Shown: positions 10,291 to 23,492, counted from the stretch's first letter. The stretch is DNA of 64,000 nt from Xestospongia muta (GCA_963693285.1 OY848918.1:9675156-9739155), one strand, 5' to 3'. Notes: a model not told the origin generated them from the sequence alone. Made by a program: numbers and translations.

Positions 10291-12174
10291 TACAAGCATT
10301 TTATATGTTTCAGATTTTTCCTTTCTTCTAGTGTCATCACATTCTGACTAACTTCCATAACCTGTTGTGTTACTGTGTGTGTGTCACTAGTAGTGTTGAT
10401 AACATATCCATCAGCATCATATGGAACAGGTGTCCAACTGACAGTGATAATGGTAGATGTCTTGTTGACCAGAATAGGAGGAGAGGTAGTAAATCCTGGA
10501 GCTGAGAGAATTAAATATGACATCATGTAACTATAGTAGTACTTACCAGTTACTGTAAGATAATAATTTCTTATGACATAGTCAACCTCTTCATAACACC
10601 TATATTTATGATCACCATTGTTGTTTGATTGACTAAATATTCCACTATTGATCTCCTCTGCATTCCATGTAATATTAATAGTATGAGATATTGTATTGTT
10701 ATTATTGTAAATGGTATGACTTTCATTAATACAACTGTATCCAATGGTTGGTAATGAACAATTAAATTCAATACTCTGACTATTATATACATAATACCAC
10801 CTGAAGTGTCTTTTAATTCCACTTAGAATACACTGAACAGTGTATTGTTGTGGTACAACTGTCATATCAGAAGGAAGTTCAACAACATTGTGTGTTATGA
10901 TCTCTACATGTACTACAGTAGATCAGTAACAAATGACAGTGTGTACTAGTACAATAGAATATATCTTACAGAATATATTAACAGTGACAAATGACAGATC
11001 AGTAACAAATGACTTAGAATACACTGAACTGTGTATTGTTGTGGTACAACTGTCATGTCAACTGTCAGGAAGTTCAACAACATTGTGTGTTATGATCTCT
11101 ACATGTACTACAGTAGATCAGTAACAAATGACAGTGTGTACTAGTACAATAGAATATATCTTACAGAATATATTAACAGTGATGATGTTGGTAGTAGGAT
11201 TAGAACAATTACTGGGTAGACAACACTTGTAAAAATTATTATTTAGAACAGATTCAATAAATGTTATACCACCATTAGGTCTGTATAGACTGATACTAGC
11301 TGGATTAGTAATTTTGTCACAATGGAGAGGACTAGTATTACAACTAACAGGGTTTCCATTAGGATCAACCCACTCTCCTCCAGACAAAGTAGTATTAGGT
11401 AATGCACACTTCAGAGAAGAATAGTTAGCATGGTCTTTTGTGATGTAAATATGATTGATGTATAGCGATTTCTGTATCCAATGATTGGTAATGAACAATC
11501 AAATTCAATACTCTGACTATTATATACATAATACCACCTGAAGTGTCTTTTAATTCCACTTAGAATACACTGAACTGTGTATTGTTGTGGTACAACTGTC
11601 ATGTCAACTGTCAGGAAGTTCAACAACATTGTGTGTTATGATCTCTACATGTACTACAGTAGATCAGTAACAAATGACAGTGTGTACTAGTACAATAGAA
11701 TATATCTTACAGAATATATTAACAGTGATGATGTTGGTAGTAGGATTAGAACAATTACTGGGTAGACAACACTTGTAAAAATTATTATTTAGAACAGATT
11801 CAATAAATGTTATACCACCATTAGGTCTGTATAGACTGATACTAGTTGGATTAGTAATTTTGTCACAATGGAGAGGACTAGTATTACAACTAACAGGGTT
11901 TCCATTAGGATCAACCCACTCTCCTCCAGACAAAGTAGTATTAGGTAATGTACACCTCAGAGAAGAATAGTTAGCATGGTCTTTTGTGATGTAAATATGA
12001 TTGATGTATGAGCCATTAAGATAACTATCTCCATTGAACATTAAGTAGATATCTAGAATGCTATCAATAAATGATGTACTACTGATTAAGTCACTTATCA
12101 GAATCTGGTGGACAGTTACTAATAACTTCATTGACACATAACAAGAAGATAGTAGTCAGTAGTAGTTCTGACAT
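10290..12174 (-). pseudogene. Scrambled Ig/FN3 receptor pseudogene G
   Basis: From the 5' end: signal exon with ATG at 12,172-12,174 (MSELLLTTIFLLCV), whose splice donor reads GATAAG instead of GGTAAG; Cys-rich Ig-like exon 11,705-12,060; a second, truncated copy of Ig exon material (about 11,470-11,612) fused directly into another copy of the Cys-rich exon (11,165-11,466); an extra partial Ig fragment (about 11,010-11,060); a complete Ig exon 10,549-10,880; and an FN3 exon cut off near 10,320. A segment starting CAACATTGTGTGTTATGATC recurs at about 10,887, 11,078 and 11,624, marking two internal tandem duplications. No TM segment or tail follows. It belongs to the same family as the genes at 15,907-29,705. 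Confidence 0.85.
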
Positions 12175-12590
12175 TGTCTTATTATTAACAATAATACAAT
12201 AATGCTTTCTCTTTAATCTTCAGTATGTAGCCAACATTCTACATATATCAAAGTTCAAAGATCTAAATTATAAGGAAATCTTATGCAATACGAATAACTT
12301 GACTAAGTTATTGTAAATAACAATAACATAAAGTAATAATAACACTAACCATCTTGATAATAAAAACTACATTATTTAGTCAGCCAAACATTTACTTACA
12401 GTTGTCTAACATAGTTTAATGTAGTGTTTGAACTTGATATGTACTGTCTATACTACAACTAACTATATCATGTTGAAAATTGGAAGTTTGTAAATATAAA
12501 CTAAAGAGTACATGTTGTGCTGTTGTCTTTCACACTGTCAGTTTGACAATCACACATATAGTGTATGATGAGAGTAATGTAATAAATATT
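12175..12590. other. 5' flank of pseudogene G (class-2 flank)
   Basis: No gene. Closely related to the region upstream of the RPTP gene at 29,705 (about 29,740-30,290): both contain ACATAGTTTAATGTAGTGTTT, CATGTTGAAAATTGGAAG and CACACTGTCAGTTTGACAAT. It is a duplicated promoter-proximal flank, joined at about 12,590 to the truncated 3' end of pseudogene H. Confidence 0.6.
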
Positions 12591-15194
12591 TATCAAATTT
12601 ACTGAAAACCATAATTATCTTTGGGGATCCAGGTGGAACTATAAACTTCTGTAATATTTTCAACATTAATAATAACATTTTACATGAAGTGGATTTTGTT
12701 TCATCAAATATCATCACTGGACTAGACTGTCCTAATACAGTGACACTATGATATTACAAGGTATATAGCTATTCATCTGATATCATATACTAATTTATAA
12801 ATTATTTGTAAATTTCCAAAACTTTGTTCTGATATCTTAACTAATATACATAAACAAAACATAGTTGATTTTATTAGCTACTGCTTACTTAATTAGCAAA
12901 CAACAAACTTAGCTATTTATCTGATATCACAAACTGTCATAAACATTTATAAACTGGTTGTAGATTTTTCATAGCTTTGTTCCAATATCTTAACTAATAC
13001 ACACTTCACTTCAGATATATTACAAATACATATTAATTGTAGCTGTCCATTGGACCTGAAATTAGATGGGTTTTGTAATCTTTTCTGATATCATAAACAA
13101 GTTGTAGTTGATTTTATTAGCTACTTCTTACTTAATTAGCAAACAACAAGCTTCATAGATTATATATATTACAGTTATTTATTAGTTGTAATTGTGGCTA
13201 TTGATTTATTGGAACCCAGACGGTTGTTGCTCTATTAACAAAGGTTTCATCTTTCAGTTCCTAGTGGTCCTACATCTAATGTGATGGCATATATTTTAAA
13301 TGAGACTAGTATCAAAGTCAATTGGACTATGTCATCACAAACTAATGGATATGTCATTGTCATTAACTCTACTACTGAAGTAGGTATCAACAAGATATTA
13401 TCTACTACAGAACATGAAGTTATAATCAATGGACTAACATTGAGTACATATAACATCAGTGTGTACTCATATATAGATCTTCCTTCAATTAATAATATAC
13501 AAACATTGTTAAGGTTTAGTGGTGAGTCCATATTTGGATAAACTCAATCTGACTTAGTTTTATTGTTTAGTTCCTACACCAGTAACTAGTCTCTCAGTGA
13601 CTGATATCTCAACTACTACTATTACAGTGAACTGGACTAGTACCAGTAGTAACGATTGGAACTATGTAACATACTACAACATCTCTTATAGTCCACTTTG
13701 TCCTCTATTAACAATAGCAAATGTGACATTGGTTTTTATTACCCCTTATTAGTTCACTACAACATTCAGTTATACATTGAGAAAATTGTCTAGTCGTATG
13801 AACTATATCATCACAGTGAGAGCTGGTAATGTACTTCACTCCTTTATACATTGCTATACAGGTAACATTAACTGACACTCCAAGTGGATCAAGATATACC
13901 AATAGTGTGTTGTTGTATATGAGGAGATCAGAATCAATTAATGTATACATTGAGTTGTACTTTATCACTCCATTCACTAACCAGTAAACATCAGTAGTAG
14001 CATTGATAGTAGTTGTAATACAATCAATAATTATGATATTGAATGTTTTCAACTTCAAAAATTGATGAGCCAAATTCCCAATTTACTGATAAAATAACTA
14101 AATTATAAAGCAAAAATTAAAATAAACTTCTGTAAACATAAATACCTGATAATGTCTGCACACTAGTTATACTAATTGCACTAATTGTATTACTAGCAGG
14201 TCCTACGCTCTGACTGTGATGTTATAAGTTGTTCCTGGTATTAGTCCCTTCAGTGCCATCTCAACCTGACTACCTACTTTACCTGTTGTGTCACTAGTTG
14301 CATTGACTACATATCCATCAGATAGATTAGGTGTTCAACTGATAGTGATAGTAGTAGATGTCTTGTTGACCAAAATAGAAGGAGAGGGAGTAAATTCTGG
14401 AGCTGATAGGATTATATATGACATATAATCACAGTTATAGAGTACTTAGCAGAGTATTCATCATTAATAACATTAAGTAATAGAAAAACTTACCAGTTAC
14501 TGTAAGATAGCGATTTCTGTATCCAATGATTGGTAATGAACAATCAAATTCAATACTCTGACTATTATATACATAATACCACCTGAAGTGTCTTTTAATT
14601 CCACTTAGAATACACTGAACTGTGTATTGTTGTGGTACAACTGTCATGTCAGAAGGAAGTTCAACAACATTGTGTGATATGATCTCTACATGTACTACAG
14701 TAGATCAGTAACAAATAACAGTGTGTACTAGTACAATGAAATATAACTTACTAAATATATTAACAGTGATCATGTTGGTAGTAGGATCAGAACAATTAGT
14801 GGGTAGACAACACTTGTAGTAATTATCATTTGAGTCAACTTCAGTAAATGTTATACCACCATTAGGTCTATAAAGACGATACCAGCTGGATTAGTAGTTT
14901 TCTCACAATGGAGAGGATTAGTATTGCAACTAGGAGGGTTTCCATTAGGATCAACCCACTCTCCTCCAGACAAAGTAGTGTTAGGTAATGCACACTTCAG
15001 AGGAGAATAGTTAGCATGGTCTTTTGTGATGTAAATATGATTGATGAGGGTACATAAATCTATAATATATGATGTAATGCTCATAACTCACTCACATGAA
15101 ATCAATGGACACCTACTTGATATTGGTGGACACCTACTAATAACTTCATTGGCACATAACAAGAAGATTATCTGTAGTAGTGCTGAGTCAACAT
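12590..15194 (-). pseudogene. Ig/FN3 receptor pseudogene H, with internal inversion
   Basis: The start region (ATG 15,192-15,194) has a 5-bp insertion after ATG that shifts the signal-peptide frame to an early stop. It is followed by a Cys-rich Ig-like exon (about 14,770-15,040, truncated), an Ig exon lacking its middle (14,492-14,680), a degenerate FN3 exon (about 14,150-14,405, frameshifted) and a second Ig exon (13,834-14,085). At 13,833 orientation flips: 12,736-13,833 lies on the plus strand and contains the end of the Ig exon, its intron, an FN3 exon (about 13,257-13,520) and half of the next FN3 exon, with a TAG at 13,750-13,752. At 12,735 the minus orientation resumes with the other half of that FN3 exon and the first codons of the next, cut at about 12,590. 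Confidence 0.88.
12736..13833. other. Inverted 1,098-bp segment inside pseudogene H
   Basis: Both breakpoints fall inside exons and can be placed to a few bases by comparison with intact paralogues. Left: FN3 exon ...CCTAATACA continues as GTGACAC (Ig exon, inverted). Right: GGTAATGTA continues as CTTCACTCC. The ancestral junctions CCTAATACATTACC and CACTGTACTTCACTCC are preserved in the genes at 41,113-44,597 and 23,493-29,705. TACA and TGTA at the two ends form a 4-bp inverted microhomology. Confidence 0.92.
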
Positions 15195-15446
15195 TGTCTT
15201 ATTCTCAATAGAGTCTTTCTTTCTAATCTTAAATATATTCAATATTAAATATACCTGATTTCCTACATCTTCTCTTGTATAAAGCATTTTATTAGACATA
15301 TATGATATAACAACAATCAGAGTTGATGTTGTTAGTGCAAATAAACACGTAGAAATAAAAATAAAAGTCTCTATAAAACAATGAGTATTATTATGAACAT
15401 ATCAAGTGTAATAGTCTAACCTATTGAAGTTGACATCTTAAGATTA
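15195..15446. other. 5' flank of pseudogene H (class-1 flank)
   Basis: About 15,285-15,400 matches the flanks at 3,055-3,200 and 22,300-22,430. No gene. Confidence 0.5.
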
Positions 15447-15641
15447 TTAGTTAATTGAATTGTTTGTAAATAAGGTATTAATTAATATTTTTATTGGATG
15501 GTTATCTGGTGACTCATATATTGATGAATGAAGTAGAAATACTAGCATCCAGTCTGCCACAAATTTCTCAACATCGCATTTTAAACTTCTCTCCATTTTC
15601 TCTCTTATCATATCCATATAATATGTATCATATAATCCCAT
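15447..15641 (-). pseudogene. Fragment F'': juxtamembrane exon remnant of the F-type receptor
   Basis: Reads ERSLKCDVEKFVADW and YYMDMIREKMERSLK, recognisable against ERSLKYAVVKEFVVDW and the preceding YGYDKRDNGERSLK of gene F, but with internal deletions and no flanking exons. A third copy of this exon in the window. Confidence 0.65.
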
Positions 15642-15906
15642 AGATGCTATATCTAGCTTTATAAATTTTAAAAATCACCATCAATTTAAATATGAAACTA
15701 ATATAAGTTAATATGACATTTTAATTAATATTCATCTAAAACATAAGAGTTCATTCCACTCTAATATCGGTGTTTAAAATAGTTTTTTGTACCATGAAAT
15801 TAACAAATGAAATATCAAATTATAGCAACTACTAACACAAACTATACTTAATTCAACATGTGTTTAAGCTACCTAGTGTAGCCATAAATATATTATATGT
15901 GGTCAT
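15642..15906. other. 3' flank of the RPTP gene B
   Basis: AT-rich, no gene. Similar to 23,220-23,492 downstream of the second RPTP gene, so both genes were duplicated together with their 3' flank. Confidence 0.5.
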
Positions 15907-18900
15907 TTATAAAGTAAAGTTAGCATATGTACTGTTCATTGTCAGATAAAACTGGATGACATCATAAATGGAAGTATATTGTTCCTATACAAGATAACAT
16001 GAGATATCACTCTCTTATTAACAAACTACTCTATTATTACCAGTGTAGTCACAGCTCCCGGTTTGCTTCTTTTAACAACTTTGGTCACTTGAAATACATC
16101 TATTACACCTTCTGTCTTACACTGTTCTAGAGCAATACTTAGTGAACAGTATACTCCAGAACGACTCACTGTGTCACTAGAGGAAAAAAGATGGAAGAAG
16201 GAACTACTATCATATGTACAATCTCTCCTCTACCTGCAGTGTACAACTATTGGTCCTCCTCCAATCTTTTGTTGTACTTTAATAACTCCATCAATAACTT
16301 GTAACAATGTCTGAGGTTGTCTGACACAACCATCATTTGGCCAGTCCAGTACTTGGAACTGAACTAAATTGTAAGTCAACCCCTTAATAAATATTGCTAC
16401 CATTAACTTCATTTATTTTTTGATAACTATCTCACCTCATTAGATAAACTGTTAACAATAAGATTTCTCTCAATATATCCTTTCTTCTCCTCTTCTGAAG
16501 TACATCTTATACAGTACTCACCATATGTATAATCTCTTGATGGCCAATACTGATAACATGTTTCCTAATTAATTACAATAAAACTTATATAAAGCACAAA
16601 AGACTTACTATTCCATTCTCTTCTAGTTCACATAACATAACAATAGCAGAAACTTTATAATCCATTATCATCTTCCAAAAGTCTCTGGTAGTGTTCTCCA
16701 TTGGACTCTGAGCTATAATGAATGCTTTCTTCTCACGATAACCCTAATGAAAAATTGATTAATAAATAACACATCAGTTTATTAACTCACATTTAAGAAA
16801 GAGGCATGAATATACCCTTTAGTCTCCTGAAGTGTAACAAGAAATCTCTCAGCTAAAAATATATTGTCAATAATATTAACTTTATTGTAGAACAGTCCTT
16901 ACGTGGTAGATACTTGTTAGAACGATTTTTAGCACTATTGGCCTCTGCTGTATTACAGTGAATATCATCAGGATCAGGACTTATTTGAGATAAAAGATTA
17001 AACTGAGATTCAAGACCTGTCTGATGTGTTTTGGAATCAGGTTCTTTAAGTTTTTGAAGCTCAAATTGGTACTTGTATGCTGTGATATCTGTTTTTCCAC
17101 AAATAATTGTTTCTAGTACAGCATCATGAGCAAAAGCATACTGTTCCTATAGAGGTAATACATTGCGTTAGGGACAGTTCTTGATATCATGACTTACAGC
17201 TGTTTGTACCATCTTCATTCTCTGTTCTCTGAGTTTAGTGATAATACCAGCAATATCTACTACTCCCTCTCTACTAGCCTGTTCTAGAGCTATGTCCACA
17301 GCAATATATGTACCAGTACGACCTACACCAGCACTACAGTGGACTAGGATGGGACCTTTAGATGGAGACCATGTATTAGTCACTCGTTTGTGAAGGATCA
17401 TCAGAGGTGTAACATAGTCAGGTACTCCTTGATCAGGCCATGAGGTAAGATGATATTGTGTTATGTCATGAGTGTGATTGGATCCATCCTCTATCTATTA
17501 ACAGACAAATCTATATGTATTTAACACTTATATTTACTTTCACTTTGAGACTTCTAATAGTGATATCTGGTAAAATTTGTTCATCCAGTATTGTAACAGT
17601 GAATGGTCCAAAGGTAGTGGATTCTTTATGAGGATCCGGCCAATATTGTTCACATTTACTTTTTGATCCTTCCTTTAAATTAGTTACCATGACAATAATT
17701 TGAGGTCTCTCCTGCCAAATTAGTCTCCAGAAATCAACCAATGTTTTACTCATTGGTCCTACACAAAAATAATATTTATAATTCTACAGAATCTATCATG
17801 TTTATATGTCTACCTTGTGATGCTATAAACTTCTTAGGACAACTGTAGCCCTAATATATATTATAGTAATAATGGTAAATAACTACATCAAGTACTAGTA
17901 ACTTACATCTATATAACTAGCATTGATATATTCTCTTTGACATTGATTGAGTTCAGGATTAGGTATGAGGACAATCCTATTGTCATCATCTGTTCAATGA
18001 TCATAACAAGACGTTTATACCATATATGGTATTGATATATGTACTACATACATGTTGTGATGTTCTTGAATCGATTGAGAAGTTTATTCTCCTTACTAAA
18101 ACCTACTGTACAAGGTTTGTCTTCTCCTTTATACAGCCCCTATCAATTAATAAATTATCATACTATGGTTTTATTCTTTACCTTATATTGTTGACTAAAA
18201 GCTGCATTACCATCACTATGACAACTGGCTACATGAGTACCAAGATCATCAAGTGATATAGGAAGAGTAGGAGGAATCTGAGGATCAAAACTAATAGTGG
18301 GAGGAGGAGAGTGAACTGGAGAGGAGGGAACAACATATAATGTATCAGTTATACCACCATTTTGTGATTTATTACCAGTAGTATCAGTGGGTAAATGGAG
18401 GTCAGTAATTGTTGAATATTCTAACAATACAAACAGTATTACTTGTAATATATTGACATATTGTATACCTGGTTCAGGTAATGATATCTCAATGTTAGCT
18501 TGTTGTTTTACATTCTCATATCCAGTAATATTTGATAAAGAGAAATGACTGGACGTTTTCAATTTATCAACTACAACATACTGTTGTTCTTCTAGTGAAC
18601 ACAAAACAATAACAATATTCTTTTCAGGTCTACTGTACCTGTTTCTGGTTCAATTGGTTTCTTTTCAGTTAGTATAAAGTTTTCATTATTAAAACTGTGT
18701 TTGGACTTCTTGTTTATCCTTCTGTGTCTGTGTTAAACCATACATACTTTATCAATATATGTATGTATTTCTGATCTTACCTTACAACACATACTACCAT
18801 TACTATCACTACTATTAGAAATATAGTCAGGACAATAGCACTAACAGCTACAATTGCTATACCTAAAACTAAAAATAAATGTAGTTAAAATTTACATTAA

Positions 18901-21900
18901 TATTTTTGGGCTCTATTATAAAAGTAAAACATACTTCATTAACCTTATCTTACCTCCATTAGCAATCACTGTTGACTGTGTTGTTGACGTACTCAGTGTT
19001 GGGTCTGGTGTTGGTGTAACTAGCATGGATTCTGTTGTTAATGTATTCAGTGTATGATCTGATGTTGATGATGTAATTAGTGTTGGTTGTGTTGTTGAAG
19101 AATTAAATAGTGTTTGGTTAGAAATTATTGCCCATACTCCATAACCATTATCAGTGTAACCACGTACACCAAACAGATAACAGGTGTTAACTATCAAATC
19201 ACTTATAGTGACATTTGTAATACTTGTATTAGTTTTAATCAATGGACTAAACTCATCACTAGGAGAACAACTACCAATAGACTGATGAGCAGTGTACCCT
19301 ATCTCATATGTGATAATGGGATAGTCCATAGGAATATAACTAGGTACACTCCATGAGATAATAGCCCATGTAGTAGACATCAAACTGGTTAGTGTACCAA
19401 CTGGACCAGGAACTGAGTAGAAAGTGTAATTATTACCTATTAACTGATAATGTACTTACTAGTTCCAATCTGTACTTCAACAGGATCACTGAAGGGACCT
19501 CTTCCAATAGAGTTCACACCAGCTACACTCATGTTATATACATTACCAAATACTAGATCATTCACAATGATATATCTCTCAGTACTGGTGAGGTTGTATG
19601 TGATACTATTGTTACTAATGATCACAATATACTCAATGATTCTACCATTACGTAGATGACAATCAATCTCTTCCCATATGATTTTGTTTGCTGTCAAACT
19701 TTCTGAAAGAGTCATAATTGACTTTGGTGATCCAAATGGAACTATATGATTATATTATTTAATAAATAATATTGATAAATATATTTTACCTGAATGGGGT
19801 TTTGTTTCATCAAATATCATCACTGGACTAGACTCTCCTAATACATTACCAGCTCTCACTGTGATGATATAGTTCATACCACTGGACAATTCTCTTAATG
19901 TATAACTAAATGTTGTAGTGAACTGATGAGTAACAGAGATCAATGTCACATTAACCAATGATACATTATAACAAGATGGACTATAATAGATGTTATAGTA
20001 TGTCACATAGTTTCCATATTCAAAACTAGTAGTAGTCCAGCTCACTGTAATAGTAGTAGTTGAGACATCAGTCACTGAGAAATTAGTTACTGGTGTAGGA
20101 ACTAGACAATAAAATTAAATCAGATTATTTTTATCCAAATATGGACTCACCACTAAACCTTAACAATGTTTGTGTACTATTAATTGAAGGAAGATCTTTA
20201 TATGAGTACACACTGATATTATATGTACTCAATGTTAGTCCATTCATTATAACTTCATGTTCTGTAGTAGATAATATCTTGTTGGTACTTACTCCAGTAG
20301 TAGAGTTAATGACAATGACATATCCATTAGTCTGTGATGACATAGTCCAATTGACTTTGATACTGGTCTCATTTAAAATACATGTCATCACATTAGATGG
20401 AGGACCACTGGGAACTAGAAAATGAAACTTTTATTAATACTACTTTGATGGAGCAATAGTCACTACTACTACTAATGTTTGCTGTTTGCTGCCTAAGTAA
20501 GCAGTAGCTAATAGAACAAACTCTATTTTGTTTACGTATATTACTTATGATATGAGAACAAAGTTATGGAAATCCTAATGCATTACAGTAGTATCTATAT
20601 GATATCAGATGAATAGCTATATACCTTGTAATATCACAGTGTCACTGTATGTCACTCCTTTATACATTGCTATACAAGTAACATTAACTGACACTCCAAG
20701 TGGATCAGGATATACCAGTAGTGTGTTATTGTATATGAGGAGATCAGAATCAATGAATGTATACGTTGAGTTGTACTTTATCACTCCATTCATTAACCAG
20801 TAAACATCAGTAGTAACATTGACACTAATTGTGATACAATCAATATGATATTGAGTGTTTTGAAGTTCAGTAATTGATGAGATAAATGTCCAATTTACTG
20901 ATAAAATAACTAAATTACAAAGCAAAAATTAAAATAAAATTCTGTAACATAAATACCTGAAAATAATGTCTGTACAATAGTTGTATTACTAGCTGGTCCC
21001 AGTATATCTTGATAGGCTCTGATTGTGATGTTATAAGTTGTTCCTGGTATTAGTCCCTTCAGAGTCATCATATTCTGACTACCTCCCTTCACCTGTTGTG
21101 TCACAGTGTGTGTGTCACTAGTGGCATTGACTACATATCCATTGGTATCAGATGAAACAGGTATCCATGTCACAGTGAAAGTGGTAGATGTCTTGTTGAC
21201 AAGAATAGGAGAAGAGGGAGTAAATCCTGGAGCTGATAGAATTACATATGAAACATAATCACGGCAATAGAGTACTTGACAGAGTACTTATCAGTAATAA
21301 TAATAAGTATAGAAGTACTTACCAGTTACTGTAAGATAGCGATGTCTATTAATCTCATCAACTCTATCATAACACAAATGTCTATGATCACCATTATTGT
21401 TTAACTGACTAAATATTCCACTACTGATCTCCTCTGCATACCAAGTAACAGTAAGATTATGAACTATTGTATTATTAATACTATAAAGGGTTTGATTCTC
21501 AATATTGCAACTGTATCCAAAGTGTAGTGATACACAATTAAATTTGTTACTTGTACTAATGTAATACCATCCAAAATTCTTTTCCAGTCCACTTAAAATA
21601 CACTGTAGTGTATATTGTTGTGGTACAACTGTCATATCAGAAGGAAGTTCAACAACACTGAAGTTTAAGATTGCTACATGTTCTAAAGTGGATCAGTAAC
21701 AAATGACAGTGTATACTAGTACAATATGAGATATAACTTACTGAATACATTAACAGTGATGATGTTAGTAGTAGGATCAGAACAATTACTAGGTAGACAA
21801 CACTTGAATGTATTGTTATTCTTATCTTTAAAAGCTTCATAAAAAGCTAGACCACCATTAGGTCTGTATAGACTGATATTAGCTGGATTATCAGTTGTGT

Positions 21901-22210
21901 CACATTTGAGAAGAACATTATTGTTATTGATGTCACAGTTAACAGGTTGTCCTTTAGGATCAATCCACTGTCCTCCAGATAAAGTAGAACTAGGCAACAC
22001 ACAATGAATCTTGCTTGTTGGTGTGATGTATATTTCATTGATGAATGAGCCATTAGGATAACAATCTCCTTTGAACATCAGGTAGATACCTAGAATACTA
22101 TCAATAAATGATGCAATACACACATCAACTCACTTACCTGAGTTTGGTGGACAGTTACTAATAACTTCATTGACATATAACAAGAAGAAAATCTTTAGTA
22201 ATACTGACAT
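15907..22210 (-). CDS. Receptor-type tyrosine phosphatase B: Ig/FN3 ectodomain, tandem PTP domains
   Basis: Twenty-five coding exons with consistent GT-AG boundaries sum to 4,860 bp, giving 1,619 residues in one continuous frame (ATG 22,208-22,210, stop 15,907-15,909). Order: signal peptide (1 to about 20); Cys-rich Ig-like (25-140); Ig (141-257); FN3 (258-349); Ig (350-444); four FN3 (445-730 and the first part of 731-883), then a Ser/Thr-rich stalk with repeated STS/TTQ/PT segments; TM (884 to about 908, IAIVAVSAIVLTIFLIVVIV); juxtamembrane region with PPP/PIPPTLP segments; PTP D1 (about 1,060-1,310) with NRFKNI, WPD loop WPDQGVP (Asp about 1,223), signature HCSAGVGRTG (Cys about 1,255, Arg about 1,261) and MVQTAEQYAF Q-loop; PTP D2 (about 1,383-1,600), with HCSDTVSRSG and WPND instead of WPD. 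D1 should dephosphorylate phosphotyrosine at the inner membrane face; D2 is probably regulatory. The ligand is unknown. Tandem paralogue at 23,493-29,705. Confidence 0.92.
18954..19068 (-). other. Ser/Thr-rich juxtamembrane stalk unique to gene B
   Basis: Within exon 9 of gene B, after the last FN3 domain, lies a low-complexity mucin-like segment (TSSTSDHTLNTLTTES, TPTPDPTLSTSTTQST) made of about three degenerate repeats. The paralogue at 23,493-29,705 has an exon 111 bp shorter here, lacking it. Stalk-length variation changes how far the ectodomain projects. Confidence 0.7.
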
Positions 22211-22500
22211 TGTCTTATTCTTAACAAAGCCTCTTTCTAATCTTCAATACATTTGCCATGAAGTATATGTGATATTCTACAATATCTCTTGTATAATAGT
22301 ATTTTAATAGTCATACATGATATGATAACAATCAGAGTTGATGTTGTTAATGTACATAAACATCCAAAAATAATAGTAAATGTCTTTATAAACAAATAAA
22401 TATTTTTACAAAACAACTAACATAAACTTCTGGATTACATGCACATATATTTTTACATTAAAAGGACACTTTAATAACTTCAAAATATAAAAACATATAT
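22211..22500. other. 5' flank of RPTP gene B (class-1 flank)
   Basis: Related to 3,055-3,200 and 15,285-15,400, sharing ATCAGAGTTGATGTTGTTA. Candidate promoter region of gene B; no clear TATA box assigned. Confidence 0.5.
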
Positions 22501-22720
22501 GTGAAAGATCATCATTGTAGCATCCACTAAACTAATTTCTCTAGTTTTCTAACTCTTTGAGATGTCATGTTCTTATAATTAACTTCATCAATAAACCAGT
22601 AAAGATATGAACCATGACCATAGCAATAAAAGGTAACTTGTTGCCTAACAGTAGTAGAGTAAGAATATGATGAAATATCTCAAGCAATTAAAAAAATTTG
22701 TTATTCTTACATTCTTACAT
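22500..22720 (-). pseudogene. Ig-exon remnant of the F-type receptor
   Basis: Degenerate match to the Ig exon of gene F (about 7,925-8,110): shared words include CATCAATAAACCAGTA, AGATATGAACCAT, AGGTAACTTGTTG. Frameshifted, without neighbouring exons. Confidence 0.7.
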
Positions 22721-23130
22721 GGCATGATCAGACAAATCTCTTTTGTACATACATTACTAGTTCAGTCATACCACCTCTGTATATATATACAAAGATGATT
22801 AATAGGAACATTAATATATAGGGATATGTTGATGAGTGATATTGCATATATGAAGAAATAAGTTGTGGTTGCTTATAGTAGTATGTCATTGATGTTATCA
22901 TTTATTTATATAACCCCATAAATGCTATAATTAATGTGTGTTATGTGTTGTTATATTTAGGACTCTGAATTTAAAAAATTTAATAATATACAAAGTCTTA
23001 ATGCTAATTTTCAATATAATTTGTCTTTATCTCAGAAACTCTATACTTGTACAAAGACTAGAAAAGTAACAGATCTGGATGTAACCAAAAACATAACCTT
23101 GTACATTCCTTAGGTATAGAAACAGAAGAT
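22720..23130 (+). pseudogene. Inverted copy of GPCR-associated DNA
   Basis: Reverse-complement paralogue of about 9,690-10,030, running into the remains of the TM3-proximal exon near 23,060-23,130 (AAAGACTAGAAAAGT ... CCTTAGGTATAG). Together with the adjacent F-type Ig remnant it shows that an F-plus-GPCR block was copied here and rearranged. No reading frame survives. Confidence 0.7.
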
Positions 23131-23492
23131 CCTTACATGTTTGGGTCATTTTATAAACTAAATATTTCCTCAAACTCCAACATATGGTAAGACATTATAT
23201 TATGAATTTACATTATTCTGTTTTATAAATTTAAAAAAAATCTCCATCAAAAGAAATATAAAAAATAATATAACTTGACATGATATTTTATTTAATATTG
23301 ACTTATAACATAAATATTAGAGTTCTCTTCACTCTAATATATATATATGTGCTTAAAATAATTTATTGCATCGTTTAATTAACAAATGAATATCAGACTA
23401 CAGCAATAAAATATTTGGCTGCTACAAATAAAACTATACTTAATTCAACATGTGTTTATAGCTACCTAGTGTAACCATAAATATATGTTTGT
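23130..23492. other. 3' flank of RPTP gene A
   Basis: AT-rich, no gene. From about 23,220 it parallels the 3' flank of gene B (15,642-15,906). Confidence 0.5.

Noticed and set aside
13281..13541. A separate plus-strand FN3 gene
   Set aside because: It is the inverted middle of pseudogene H; both inversion breakpoints are visible.
20141..20425. Plus-strand frames of about 94 codons opposite FN3 exons (also 27,627, 32,018, 42,826)
   Set aside because: Antisense shadows conserved only because the FN3 exon on the minus strand is conserved; no start context or independent domain.
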